A stretch of 64,000 nucleotides of DNA, taken from positions 17,500-81,499 of the forward strand of contig JAEZAM010000039.1 of assembly GCA_023430465.1 (NCBI GenBank). The letters are read 5' to 3'. The notes below the pieces were generated by a model. The model saw only the letters and a list, made by a program, of their open reading frames with translations. It had not been told where the DNA came from and did no database searches. The translations under genes and the position numbers were made by a program. The stretch's first letter is position 1. Every line of letters starts with the position of its first letter. Positions 1-9,239 of the stretch are shown here, one piece after another. The DNA comes from Bacteroidota bacterium (GTDB lineage Bacteria; Bacteroidota; Bacteroidia; Chitinophagales; Chitinophagaceae).

Positions 1-399
1 ACCCTCCAACTGACCATTACCCCAACCGGAGTAGCCGATAAAAAAGCGGATCTTGCTAACGTCTGCTTCGCCGGTGCGGATAAATTCGATGGCCCGGGAA
101 AAATCACCACCCCAGTAAACACCTTTCATGATCTCCTGGCCGCCGGGGATGAAATCCGGGTATTGGTGCAGGAAATGAATTGTATCTACCTGTACCGGCC
201 CGCCGTAGTACACAGGCAGCTTGAAACCTTCCGCGTCAGGGATAAGTTCATCCAGTGTGTTTTCGTATTTCCGGTTGATCACGAAGCCAAAACTTCCGTC
301 CTCCTTGTGCTCACAAAGGAGAACAACAGTGCGGACAAAGTTGGGGTCCTTAAGAAATGGATCTGCGATCAGTAATATGCCGGCGCCCGGTTCGATCAT
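1..399 (-). CDS. yqgE: YqgE/AlgH family protein (UPF0301), 3' part cut by window edge
   Basis: Reading leftward from the ATG at 397-399 gives 133 codons that stay open to the window edge, so the C-terminal part is missing. The protein begins MIEPGAGILLIADPFLKD and contains the family-typical stretches RTVVLLCEH, SFGFVINR, YYGGPVQ, GVYWGGDF and GYSGWGNGQLEG. These are hallmarks of the YqgE/AlgH (UPF0301) family, a widespread cytoplasmic family of about 180-190 residues. AlgH has been linked to alginate regulation in Pseudomonas, but the biochemical role is unsettled. There is no signal peptide. The family call is very secure; no function should be inferred. Confidence 0.93.
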   Translation of the reverse strand, partial: MIEPGAGILLIADPFLKDPNFVRTVVLLCEHKEDGSFGFVINRKYENTLDELIPDAEGFKLPVYYGGPVQVDTIHFLHQYPDFIPGGQEIMKGVYWGGDFSRAIEFIRTGEADVSKIRFFIGYSGWGNGQLEG

Positions 400-627
400 A
401 CTTCAAGTTAGTTATAAAATTATTTTCAAAAAATCACAAATCCTGTTTTTATAGGATACCCACCCGCAAAGACAATGCCCACGCCTTCCGAAACCGTTCT
501 TTTTTATCAGATGCCGGTCGTCAATAAAGAACGTTAAACCGCAGCCATCAACGCCGCTATCCACCTATTTTTGCTGAATGTCTAACGTTTTGAAAAACCT
601 TTTATCTTTAGTTAAACAGCACCCGGC

Positions 628-1974
628 TTGAAAAGAACTTTTACGGTCATTACGATTCTCATCAGTATTTCCCTGATCGGTATAATATTTATCCAGCTTT
701 CCTGGCTGCACAACATGATCCTGCTCCGCAAAGAGCAGGTGAAGGAAAAAGTTGTACAGGCCCTGGGCATGGTGGGTAATGATCTGCTTAAATACAAGGA
801 AGATTACACCATTACGCCCCGATCCGAGTCGAGAAGTATTTTCCAGGATGAGCTATCGCTCGACATGCTGCGGCCCGCACTTGTGGGGAAACGATTCAGC
901 ACAGCGGAAATAAATGAGAAATTCAAGCAGGCCTTCAAGGCGCTGGATATCGAGAAGATGCAGTTTGAGTTCCTGCTGGCTACCGTAAGCCCCCGGAGCA
1001 AGAATATCGGGCGGGTTGAGCGCATGTCGCAACGTTATGCCGAGGAAATGGATGACTCCATCAACAACTGGAGCAGGGGCTACCCTTTGCAGGCACCACC
1101 CGGATCTGCAGGCGAAAACCTGGGCGAAGATGAAACACTGGTATTGCTGGTAGTGGACTGGGAAAAATTTGCGGTGAAATCCCTGCGCATGAACATTGCC
1201 AGCTCGATCCTGTTCACCATCATCATCATTACGGCATTTTACCTCACCGTGCGTACAATGCTGCGGCAGAAAAAACTGGGCGAAATAAAGAATGATTTCA
1301 TCAACAACATGACCCATGAGTTCAAGACACCCATCGCTACCATATCACTTGCGGTGGATGCGATGAAGAACGAAAAAGTGCTGCAGGACAAAGAGAAGAT
1401 GAGCTACTTCAGCTCCATCATCAAAGAAGAAAATCAGCGGATGAACCGGCAGGTCGAGACTATCCTGAAGGCCTCACAACTGGAGCGCCAGGAAGCTGAT
1501 CTCAACCTCCAGCCTGTGCATGTACACCAGGTGATCACTGACGTTGTCGGGAACTTTGAACTGCAGCTCAGCCAGAAAAACGGCAAGGCTGAGCTCACCC
1601 TCGGTGCAGAGAATGACCTGATCGATGCCGATGAGGTGCATTTCTCCAATCTCATCAACAACCTGGTGGACAATGCGGTGAAGTATTCAAAGGAAAATAC
1701 ACCGTTGCTGCTCAAGATATCCACGCAATCCAATGCAAAGAATTTTATCGTCCGTGTGGAGGACAATGGAATTGGTATGAATAAAGAAACCGTGAAGCGT
1801 GTGTTTGAACGTTTTTACCGGGCGCATACGGGCAACCTGCACAACGTTAAAGGATTTGGGCTTGGTCTCAGTTATGTGAAAACCATGGTAGAAGCACATG
1901 GCGGAGATATTCGTGTGGACAGTGTGCTGGGAAGAGGAAGCATCTTTACGCTTGAATTACCACTGAAAAAATAA
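628..1974 (+). CDS. Membrane sensor histidine kinase (BaeS/RprX-like)
   Basis: A 448-residue classical sensor kinase. TM1 is at about residues 5-25, a periplasmic domain of about 165 residues follows, and TM2 is at about 193-211. The HisKA H-box NNMTHEFKTP puts the phospho-acceptor at His230. The ATPase has an N-box (NLINNLVDNAVKYS), a G1 box (DNGIGM) and a G2 box (GFGLGLSYV). It should autophosphorylate in response to an envelope signal and pass the phosphate to a response regulator. The start is TTG; no ATG lies close upstream in frame. No OmpR-type partner sits next to it, which is unusual for this type. The neighbouring receiver protein is on the opposite strand and ends one base after this gene, so co-transcription is impossible. 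The stimulus is unknown. Confidence 0.9.
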   Translation: MKRTFTVITILISISLIGIIFIQLSWLHNMILLRKEQVKEKVVQALGMVGNDLLKYKEDYTITPRSESRSIFQDELSLDMLRPALVGKRFSTAEINEKFKQAFKALDIEKMQFEFLLATVSPRSKNIGRVERMSQRYAEEMDDSINNWSRGYPLQAPPGSAGENLGEDETLVLLVVDWEKFAVKSLRMNIASSILFTIIIITAFYLTVRTMLRQKKLGEIKNDFINNMTHEFKTPIATISLAVDAMKNEKVLQDKEKMSYFSSIIKEENQRMNRQVETILKASQLERQEADLNLQPVHVHQVITDVVGNFELQLSQKNGKAELTLGAENDLIDADEVHFSNLINNLVDNAVKYSKENTPLLLKISTQSNAKNFIVRVEDNGIGMNKETVKRVFERFYRAHTGNLHNVKGFGLGLSYVKTMVEAHGGDIRVDSVLGRGSIFTLELPLKK

Positions 1975-2388
1975 TCAGCTATACTGGGGAAGCCGCACGG
2001 TATTGAACCAAAAGTCGCGGATGAGCTGGCCTACGCGCCAATAAGAATCAAGATCAGCCGGTTTGCTGATAAAGCAGTTGGCATGATTGGAATAGGAGCG
2101 CTCGATGTCTTTCCTGTCGGATGAGGTGGAAAGCATAATGACCGGGATCGATCTCAGCAAGGCATTTCCTTTTATTCGCCGAAGCACTTCAAGCCCGTCG
2201 ATCTTGGGAAGATTTATGTCCAGCAGTATCAGGTCTGGCCGCTTTGCATTGCGGTCAAGAAACGTAATGGCCTCTTCGCCATCCCGGGCAACGGATATTT
2301 CATTGTCGACCCTGGATGCCAGGAGCGCCTCTGTCGTGAGTAAGATATCGCCTTCATTATCTTCCACCAATAAAATATGCATAATCAT
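1975..2388 (-). CDS. Single-domain response regulator (Rcp1-like CheY family)
   Basis: This small protein is almost entirely one receiver domain. From the ATG at 2380-2382 it starts MHILLVEDNEGD, with the acidic pair at E7/D8, phospho-acceptor Asp55 in LILLDINLPKIDG, the conserved Thr/Ser in VIMLSTSSD and Lys in CFISKPAD. The pattern VEDNEGDILLTTEAL resembles Rcp1-type regulators, which usually serve phytochrome-like or hybrid kinases. There is no output domain, so it probably acts by protein contact or phosphorelay. ATGs at 2386-2388 and 2380-2382 are both possible starts, two codons apart. A longer reading to 2481 is open but its N-terminus looks non-coding. It converges on the kinase gene ending at 1974. 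Confidence 0.85.
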   Translation of the reverse strand: MIMHILLVEDNEGDILLTTEALLASRVDNEISVARDGEEAITFLDRNAKRPDLILLDINLPKIDGLEVLRRIKGNALLRSIPVIMLSTSSDRKDIERSYSNHANCFISKPADLDSYWRVGQLIRDFWFNTVRLPQYS

Positions 2389-2501
2389 TTTTTTTTTCAA
2401 ACGCCCCGGTGAAACACGGTAAAGGCTTTGCAAAGAACAACTATTCCCGGCGAAGGCACTATAGACCTGCATGTTAAACATCTGTGTTCCGATGGGGCAG
2501 G

Positions 2502-2553
2502 AGGCTGTAGAGCATATCCGACAGGGTGGGGGTAGATACCCCTACTGCAGCCT
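2502..2553. other. Nested inverted repeats between divergent regulator and metG
   Basis: Outer arms AGGCTG (2502-2507) and CAGCCT (2548-2553) enclose a tight palindrome GGGGTA-GA-TACCCC (2529-2542). No T-run follows, so it is not an obvious terminator. It lies upstream of the proposed metG promoter and could be an operator or a cruciform-prone site. Function unknown. Confidence 0.4.
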
Positions 2554-2573
2554 GATCGGCCATGGGATAATCT

Positions 2574-2602
2574 TTTGATCTGCCCCGGTTTACGTATTTT
2601 TG
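2574..2602 (+). promoter_or_regulatory. Putative Bacteroidota-type promoter of metG
   Basis: A TTTG at 2574-2577 is followed after 17 bases by TATTTTTG at 2595-2602. This matches the Bacteroidota primary sigma pattern (TTTG about 17-20 bases before TAnnTTTG). Transcription would begin near 2609, giving a leader of under 20 bases before the ATG at 2626. Confidence 0.6.
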
Positions 2603-2625
2603 CCAACTATTTTCCCCATTTCACT

Positions 2626-4749
2626 ATGCAAGCACCCAAGAGATACCTGGTCACATCAGCCCTACCTTATGCAAATGGCCTGAAGCACGTAGGACACCTG
2701 GCCGGAGCTTATATTCCCGCTGACATTTATGTGCGTTTTTTGCGGGCCAGGAAGAAAGATGTTGTGTTCGTTTGTGGCAGCGATGAGCATGGCACCGCGA
2801 TCCCCATCCAGGCGATGAAAGAACATACGACCGCCCAGGCGATCATTGATAAATATCATGAGGCCATGAAGCAGGATTTTGAGGATCTCAACATCAGCTT
2901 CGATATTTATCACCGCACCAGTGCGCCGCTGCATCATGAAACGGCGCAGGAGTTTTTTACCAACCTTCACGAACAAGGTGCACTAGAGACGAAGGAAACC
3001 GAACAGTATTATGATGAAAAGGCCAACAGCTTCCTGGCCGATCGCTTCATCAAGGGCACCTGCCCGAATTGCGGCAGCGACCGCGCATACGGCGATCAGT
3101 GTGAGAACTGCGGCCGGACACTCAGCCCCGATGAACTCATTAACCCCATCAGTACCCTGAGCGGAGAAACACCGGTAAAGCGCCAGACAAAACACTGGTA
3201 CCTGCCCCTCGGAAAGCATGAAGAATTTCTGAAACAATGGATACTCGAAGAGCATAAAGACGACTGGCGCCCGACGGTGGTGGGACAGTGCAAGAGCTGG
3301 ATAGAAGGTGGGCTGCAATCAAGAGCCGTAACGCGTGATCTTGACTGGGGTATCAAAGTCCCCTTAAAGGATGCAGAAGGCAAAGTGCTCTACGTGTGGT
3401 TCGATGCACCTATCGGTTACATCAGCGCCACCAAACAATGGGCGATCGATCATGATAAGGACTGGAAACCCTATTGGTATGACCAGGATACAAGGCTCGT
3501 ACATTTCGTTGGAAAAGACAACATCGTCTTTCACTGCATCATCTTTCCCGTGATGCTCAAACTCCACGGAAACATTCTGCCCTACAATGTACCTGCCAAT
3601 GAATTCCTGAACCTGGAAGGGGATAAGATGAGCACCAGCCGTAACTGGAAGCTCGACATGCGTGATTACATCAATGACTTTGTGAAAAAGGAAAACGGCG
3701 GAGGCCAAATGGTCGATGCCCTGAGATACTATCTGACGCAGATTGCCCCGGAATCAAAAGACAGCGAGTTTACCTGGAAAGGATTTCAACAAGCCTATAA
3801 AAGTGAGCTCAGCGATATCTTCGGCAATTTTGTGAACCGTTCGCTCGTTCTTATGCATAAGCTCTGCGGAGGAAAAGTGCCGAGGCTTCATGAGGCCGTC
3901 ATCGACGAGGCAGACCGTGCCCTGGTTCAGGCCATTGCCGATACAAAAGAAAAGGTCGAAACCTGTATCGAAGGGTACCGGTTCAGGGAAGGGTTATTTG
4001 AAGTGATGGAACTTGCGCGGAAAGGGAATCGCTATATGCAGGAAAAGCAGCCCTGGATACTTGCAAGGCAACTGGCCGAGAACCCGGCTGCACAGGAGCA
4101 GATCGACAACTGCCTGCACCTTTGCCTGCAGTTGACTGCCAACCTCGCGATTTTCGTAAATCCTTACCTGCCGAACACTGCCCGTGAGATGCTGCACCTC
4201 CTGAAGGTGGTGGATAAGATGCTTGACTGGGAAAATGCAGGAAAGATGAAATTGCTCAGTGTAGGTTACAGTCTGCGCGAGCCGAAACTGCTTTTCCGTA
4301 AACTGGAGGATGAAGAAATAAATGCACAGGTGGAAAAACTAAAGCAAAATGCGAACAGCCCGGCGCCGGAACAGAAAGCCACAGCGCCACAGCCTGAGCA
4401 GGCACCACAGGCCGTTCGTAAACCAACGATACAATTTGATGATTTTGCAAAAATAGAATTGAAGGTCGGAACAATCGTCAGCGCGGAGAAAGTGGCAAAG
4501 GCAGATAAGTTGTTGAAGCTGGAAGTTGACCTTGGTTATGAAAAAAGAACCATCGTCTCCGGTATTGCGCTTCATTTCCAACCGGCTGATATCATTGGGA
4601 AGCAAGTGACGATTGTGGCAAATCTAGCCCCAAGGACGATGAAAGGGATCGAGAGCAATGGCATGATCCTGATGGCGGAAGACCAGGATGGTAAGTTGAA
4701 ATTTGTAAACCCGGATGAAAAAACCGTGAACGGTGCTGGCGTGAGCTGA
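2626..4749 (+). CDS. metG: Methionyl-tRNA synthetase with C-terminal tRNA-binding domain
   Basis: It charges tRNA-Met with methionine in the cytoplasm. The protein has 707 residues from the ATG at 2626; an upstream in-frame start at 2575 would overlap the predicted promoter and adds an unlike N-terminus. The HIGH-like motif is HVGH at residues 21-24 and the KMSKS-like motif is KMSTS at 334-338. A zinc knuckle has CPNC and CENC (Cys146, 149, 159, 162). A charged, proline/alanine-rich linker precedes a C-terminal EMAP-II/Trbp111-type OB-fold (IELKVGTIVSAEKV to NGMILMAED). This is the dimeric E. coli-type architecture. Call is secure. Confidence 0.98.
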   Translation: MQAPKRYLVTSALPYANGLKHVGHLAGAYIPADIYVRFLRARKKDVVFVCGSDEHGTAIPIQAMKEHTTAQAIIDKYHEAMKQDFEDLNISFDIYHRTSAPLHHETAQEFFTNLHEQGALETKETEQYYDEKANSFLADRFIKGTCPNCGSDRAYGDQCENCGRTLSPDELINPISTLSGETPVKRQTKHWYLPLGKHEEFLKQWILEEHKDDWRPTVVGQCKSWIEGGLQSRAVTRDLDWGIKVPLKDAEGKVLYVWFDAPIGYISATKQWAIDHDKDWKPYWYDQDTRLVHFVGKDNIVFHCIIFPVMLKLHGNILPYNVPANEFLNLEGDKMSTSRNWKLDMRDYINDFVKKENGGGQMVDALRYYLTQIAPESKDSEFTWKGFQQAYKSELSDIFGNFVNRSLVLMHKLCGGKVPRLHEAVIDEADRALVQAIADTKEKVETCIEGYRFREGLFEVMELARKGNRYMQEKQPWILARQLAENPAAQEQIDNCLHLCLQLTANLAIFVNPYLPNTAREMLHLLKVVDKMLDWENAGKMKLLSVGYSLREPKLLFRKLEDEEINAQVEKLKQNANSPAPEQKATAPQPEQAPQAVRKPTIQFDDFAKIELKVGTIVSAEKVAKADKLLKLEVDLGYEKRTIVSGIALHFQPADIIGKQVTIVANLAPRTMKGIESNGMILMAEDQDGKLKFVNPDEKTVNGAGVS

Positions 4750-4776
4750 TTTCGCCGGCAGGCATATATAATTTCT

Positions 4777-5208
4777 ATGGTTACTGCAGAGGTCGTCCAG
4801 GCATATATCCAATTGCTTTGTACAGCAACCGGTACAACTGCAGATGCTGTGTATAACCACAACACAGGGGCCTGGTATTTCTCAGTGAACCAGTCTACGA
4901 TTGAGCTGTTCATGAGCGAACAGAAGACCGCCCATCATCCTGCTGAGGTCTTTATCCGCTGCATGGCTGCAGTAGCGGTCATACCCCCGGATATACCTTC
5001 CCGTTTTTCCCTTTACCAGGCCGCGCTTGCCATTAATGCCGGTTATATGGGGTTCAAGCTGAGTGCCGATGAACAACGCGGCATGATCTGTGTCATAGCA
5101 GAGAGGCCGATTGCCGCAATGGACTACAATGAATTCGTCGGACTGCTTGATACAATAGGGTTTTGGGCATCCCAGTTAAGGACCGCGTTGCAGGACAGCA
5201 GGCCCTGA
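4777..5208 (+). CDS. Small YbjN/CesT-like protein of unknown function
   Basis: A 143-residue soluble protein, 27 bases downstream of metG on the same strand. The layout is an amphipathic N-terminal helix, a strand pair around GAWYFSVNQSTIELFM, then SRFSLYQAALAINAGYMGFKLS, a second strand segment MICVIAERP and a C-terminal helix ending in FWASQLRTAL. The pattern (small residues around LYxxLLxxN, then a strand of ID/RP type) recalls the YbjN and type III secretion chaperone fold, which binds protein partners. No catalytic residues, signal peptide or membrane segment. The family assignment is tentative; co-transcription with metG is possible. Confidence 0.7.
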   Translation: MVTAEVVQAYIQLLCTATGTTADAVYNHNTGAWYFSVNQSTIELFMSEQKTAHHPAEVFIRCMAAVAVIPPDIPSRFSLYQAALAINAGYMGFKLSADEQRGMICVIAERPIAAMDYNEFVGLLDTIGFWASQLRTALQDSRP

Positions 5209-5278
5209 ACCATCAGCCGCTAATTGTGTTTTTATACCAGATAAATATTGCTAAATTCAGCACTCAACGCGTCGGATT

Positions 5279-8200
5279 TTGACACTGAACCGTATTTCCA
5301 GGAAATTTCTAAAGATCATTTCGATTACAATAGGGGTGATCCTGGCGTTGCTGATCGCGTTTCACTTCTGGTTCGTCCATCATTCTGAATCCCTGATCGA
5401 GGATATGGTCAGAGTCCAATCCAACGGTAAGCTGAATCTCCAGGTAGAAAAATTCAAGTTCAACTGGTTCAGTAAAAAAATGGAACTGCAAAATGCGGTG
5501 TTCTTTTCCACCGACACAGCAACTGCATCCACCGGCTACCGCTTTCGGATCGATCGGCTGCGGATTGAAGTAAAGGCAATTCTGCCCGTATTGTTCGAAA
5601 AGAAATTCCTGATCGATTCGATTCACGTCGTCAACCCGGACATTACCGTCACGCGATTGCGTTCCAACAGGGATACACTCGCTGCAAACGATACCACTTC
5701 CGGTCTTTCCATTCCACAGGAAATGGGCCGCATCTATAACTCCATCCAGGACGCATTGAAGGTGCTAAGCGTAAACAGGTTCCAGATCGATAATGGGCGA
5801 TTCTCATTGATCAATAAGATTCGCCCTTATGATGAGCCGATCGTGATCTCCAACCTGAATTTTCACCTGGAAAACCTAAAGGTGGATACGTCCAAAAGTC
5901 CAGGCGAGCAAAAGATTCTTTTCAGCGATAACGTGGCATTGCATACTACCAACCAGGACATTGTATTTCCTGACGGGAGGCACCGCCTTAGCTTTAGCAA
6001 TTTCCGGATCAATATTCTCAAGCGACTGGTGGAATTTGACAGTTGTACGATCCTTGCCACCAAAGGCGACAGTTCGAAAAGCTCATTCCGTATCTTCTTC
6101 GATAAGCTAATGCTTACGAACATCGATTTCGACACACTCTATCACAGCGAGGTGATCAAAGCCGACTCCGTTTATTGTATCAATCCGCGTTTCAGACTGG
6201 ACGTGGACCTGAAAAAAAGAACCGGCCCGGTGAAGCCGCCAAAACTGAATGAACTCATCCAGCAACTGACAGGTAACCTTGAACTCGCATTCGTGATCGT
6301 CCAGAACGGATCGTTTGATATCAATACGATGAGGGAGGGCAGGCCAAGTTCCTTCACTTCCTATAATAACAATTTTGAACTCCAGGGTCTTCGTATCAAG
6401 CAGGATGCACCCCGGCCGATGACGGTGGAGAAGTTCGTAATGGCCATCCGCAACTACGAGAATTTCCTTCGTGACAGCACTTACGCCATCCAGTTCGACA
6501 GTGTGCTCATCAATAACAACAGGATCAATCTGAATAATTTTACTTACCAGAAAATCGAGAACAGCCGGGTATTGAACAAGCTGGTCATTCCACAATTTGC
6601 GCTGGAAGGCCTTTCATGGGATAACCTCATCATCGGTCAGCAGTTGAAAGCGGAAAATGTGGTGTTGTTCAAACCGGTGATCACGTATGATCTTACAAGG
6701 AAGAAAACGGCTGTACGCCGTGATGTGTTCCAGACGTTGCAGGGAATCGCCGAGGTAATGGAGCTGGACAATGTGGATGTCATCGACGGGCGGATCAACC
6801 TGATCTTCCGGAATAACATCCGGCTTGAGCTCGAGGAAGCCAGTATGACCTTGCGTGCGCGTGATCTGGTGATGGCCAATCGCTACGCCGGCATTCACCG
6901 GTCGGTGAACAACCTGAAATTCAAAAGAGGGCGGTTGTTGATGAATGGAATGACGCTCATACTCGATGATGTGAAATTCTATGGAGCCAATAATCAACTC
7001 ATAGCAGGTAAGGTACAGGTTCAGACAAAAGATCGCATAACGATCGGTGCAAACGGCGTGAGCATAAACTCGGTGGTGATCTCCGAGAAAGACGGATCCG
7101 CAGCAATAGATGGCGTTCGGTGGGCAAGTGCCAAGCTGGATGTACCGGTACTTCCAAAGGGCGGCGGCAGTGGGAATAGTCCGCTTACCTTTACCAATGT
7201 TTCAGGAGCTAATACACAGGTTGCTTTAAAAAAGCCCGGACAGGATGTGCACGTATTGCTTCGTTCAATAAGCGCGGACAACATAAAAATGATTCCGGGC
7301 AACCCAATGCAGATCGATGGGTTGAAAGCGACGGGGGAAAACCTTATCTACAACAACGGGGAGCTGAAGATCTCCGCAAAAACCCTCGCGATCAGCGACA
7401 GGGCGAGTTCCAATATCAGCAATGTCAGCTTTTACCATCGTAAAGGCAATGATTCACTGGTGATCGATGTCCCAACACTTCGCATCACTCCCGACATCAA
7501 TGCATTGCTCAGGGGGGACGCCAGTTCCACCGCAGTAGTACTTGAGAAGCCCGTGATTGCCGTATCGATCAGCCCTTCACCGTTTGATGCCGCCAAAGAA
7601 CCGCAAGCGGACGCGCTTCGTCTTGGTAAACTTTCCCTGGTTCAGCCATCCATCGATGTACACCTGATGAAAGACAGCCAGCAAACCAGTTTTAGATGGC
7701 GGGGAGCCGACGCAACCAGCCATCTCGATATAACGGATCTCGCCATCGACCGGAAGGAAGGTCATATCAGTGTCGGAAAGCTATCCTTTCTTCTTGATCA
7801 CTTTGACCTGGAGTCATCGAAGCGTAAACGATTCGATGCAGGCAAGGGTCAGCTCGCTGCTTCTCTCCGTGCAATATCGCTGCAACGCTCCGATGCAGGG
7901 TGGGACTGGCAGGGAGAACTCGACCTGCTAACAGCAAAAGATTTTATCCTTGACAGCCTTGGGAAAAGAAACGGGACACTCGTGCTGAACAGCGGCACTT
8001 TAAAAGACCTTAGCATCAACTCCTTCTGGCTGCTTGATCTCAGGAAGGTGGTGAGCAACAATAAGAATTTCAATGTGGCCAGTCTTACCGGCCAGTTCAC
8101 AGATACTGTCAGTCGCTTTTTCTGGAACAATGCAGGGTATGACAAACGCACGCGGCGACTCACGATGGATTCATTTATATACCGGCCCACACCTGAACGT

Positions 8201-9136
8201 GAGATCTTTTTATCCCGACAAAAATTCCAGACGGATTATCTCACGGCAAGAACAGGCAGGCTTTCCGTCGGACCACTTGATATAGACCGGCTCACCAACG
8301 ACACCATACTGGACCTCGGTGTTGTATTGGTCGACAGCGGCTTCATGAACAGCTTCCGTGATCAACGTTTCCCCCGCAGGACGGATGTAGTCAAACCACT
8401 TCCTGTCAACCTGCTCAAGCGCATCCCGCTAAAAGTGATGGCCGATACGCTGCGCGTGCAAAACAGCCTGATCGAATACGAGGAATTCAATGCGCGCACC
8501 AATGCTTCCGGTAAGATCACGGTCAGCGAACTCACCGCCGAACTTACCCGCATCCGCAATTTTGATTTGATGCCAACGGATAGTCTCGATATCCGCGCCT
8601 CTGCTCGCATAGAGCATGAGGTGCATACAAAACTGCATGTGCGCGAGTCATACACGGATACACTTTCCGGCTTCCTGATGACCGCCACAATGGGCCCTGC
8701 CGATCTGAAAAAATTGAATCCTGTCCTCGGTCCACTGGCTTCTGTAACGCTGGTATCCGGAAAGCTCGATTCAATGACCACGCGGGTCGCCGGGCGGGAA
8801 TACCTGGCCTTCGGAGAAATGATGTTAAAGTACCACGACCTCAAGATCCGTGTCCTGAAAAAAGGAGGCCGCGAAAAACGCCCACTGCTTGGCCCACTCG
8901 CGGATCTGCTTGTCAATACTTTGGTGAAGAACAAGAATGAAAAACGATCAGGCACTGTTTTCTTTGAGCGGCTGCGTGACAGGTCTGCCGTAAATTATCT
9001 TGTGAAAATTACCCTCAGCGGTATCACCAGCAGCGTGGGGCTCAGGAATAACAGGAAAACCATTCGCCGGTACAACAGGCAACTAAAAGAAAAAAATCTC
9101 CCACCGATCAAGGGTACGCCTGTAATGGCGGATTAG
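5279..9136 (+). CDS. Large AsmA-like/DUF748-like envelope protein
   Basis: A 1,285-residue protein with one N-terminal membrane anchor (about residues 13-31, ISITIGVILALLIAFHFWF). A long, mostly beta, repetitive body follows, rich in patterns such as 'IDRLRIEV', 'NGRFSLINK' and 'IDGRINLIF'. This matches the AsmA/DUF748/YhdP group, whose members span the periplasm as long beta-rich grooves and are linked to lipid transport to the outer membrane. The C-terminus is basic (RNNRKTIRRYNRQLKEKN) and might be cytosolic or surface-bound. The first start is TTG at 5279; no nearby in-frame ATG is seen, so the exact N-terminus is uncertain. It stands alone, with about 70 bases before it and 100 after it. 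Family-level call only. Confidence 0.75.
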   Translation: MTLNRISRKFLKIISITIGVILALLIAFHFWFVHHSESLIEDMVRVQSNGKLNLQVEKFKFNWFSKKMELQNAVFFSTDTATASTGYRFRIDRLRIEVKAILPVLFEKKFLIDSIHVVNPDITVTRLRSNRDTLAANDTTSGLSIPQEMGRIYNSIQDALKVLSVNRFQIDNGRFSLINKIRPYDEPIVISNLNFHLENLKVDTSKSPGEQKILFSDNVALHTTNQDIVFPDGRHRLSFSNFRINILKRLVEFDSCTILATKGDSSKSSFRIFFDKLMLTNIDFDTLYHSEVIKADSVYCINPRFRLDVDLKKRTGPVKPPKLNELIQQLTGNLELAFVIVQNGSFDINTMREGRPSSFTSYNNNFELQGLRIKQDAPRPMTVEKFVMAIRNYENFLRDSTYAIQFDSVLINNNRINLNNFTYQKIENSRVLNKLVIPQFALEGLSWDNLIIGQQLKAENVVLFKPVITYDLTRKKTAVRRDVFQTLQGIAEVMELDNVDVIDGRINLIFRNNIRLELEEASMTLRARDLVMANRYAGIHRSVNNLKFKRGRLLMNGMTLILDDVKFYGANNQLIAGKVQVQTKDRITIGANGVSINSVVISEKDGSAAIDGVRWASAKLDVPVLPKGGGSGNSPLTFTNVSGANTQVALKKPGQDVHVLLRSISADNIKMIPGNPMQIDGLKATGENLIYNNGELKISAKTLAISDRASSNISNVSFYHRKGNDSLVIDVPTLRITPDINALLRGDASSTAVVLEKPVIAVSISPSPFDAAKEPQADALRLGKLSLVQPSIDVHLMKDSQQTSFRWRGADATSHLDITDLAIDRKEGHISVGKLSFLLDHFDLESSKRKRFDAGKGQLAASLRAISLQRSDAGWDWQGELDLLTAKDFILDSLGKRNGTLVLNSGTLKDLSINSFWLLDLRKVVSNNKNFNVASLTGQFTDTVSRFFWNNAGYDKRTRRLTMDSFIYRPTPEREIFLSRQKFQTDYLTARTGRLSVGPLDIDRLTNDTILDLGVVLVDSGFMNSFRDQRFPRRTDVVKPLPVNLLKRIPLKVMADTLRVQNSLIEYEEFNARTNASGKITVSELTAELTRIRNFDLMPTDSLDIRASARIEHEVHTKLHVRESYTDTLSGFLMTATMGPADLKKLNPVLGPLASVTLVSGKLDSMTTRVAGREYLAFGEMMLKYHDLKIRVLKKGGREKRPLLGPLADLLVNTLVKNKNEKRSGTVFFERLRDRSAVNYLVKITLSGITSSVGLRNNRKTIRRYNRQLKEKNLPPIKGTPVMAD

Positions 9137-9163
9137 GCCCCATATTTTTTTCCGCTGCACTGA

Positions 9164-9194
9164 TTTTGATACAAGCAAAATTCTCTTACCTTCA
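9164..9194 (+). promoter_or_regulatory. Putative promoter of the beta-oxidation gene
   Basis: TTTTG at 9164-9168 lies 18 bases before TACCTTCA (9187-9194), which matches TAnnTTTG at six of eight positions. It sits in the gap between the AsmA-like gene and the start at 9240. Weak to moderate match. Confidence 0.35.
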
Positions 9195-9239
9195 CAGTAA
9201 ATAGTTGTTTAACTAACTATTTTTCTTTTCCAGGGATAA

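Noticed and set aside
4777..5208. Type III secretion chaperone
   Set aside because: The fold pattern resembles CesT/YbjN, but there is no secretion gene nearby; only the YbjN-like reading is kept.
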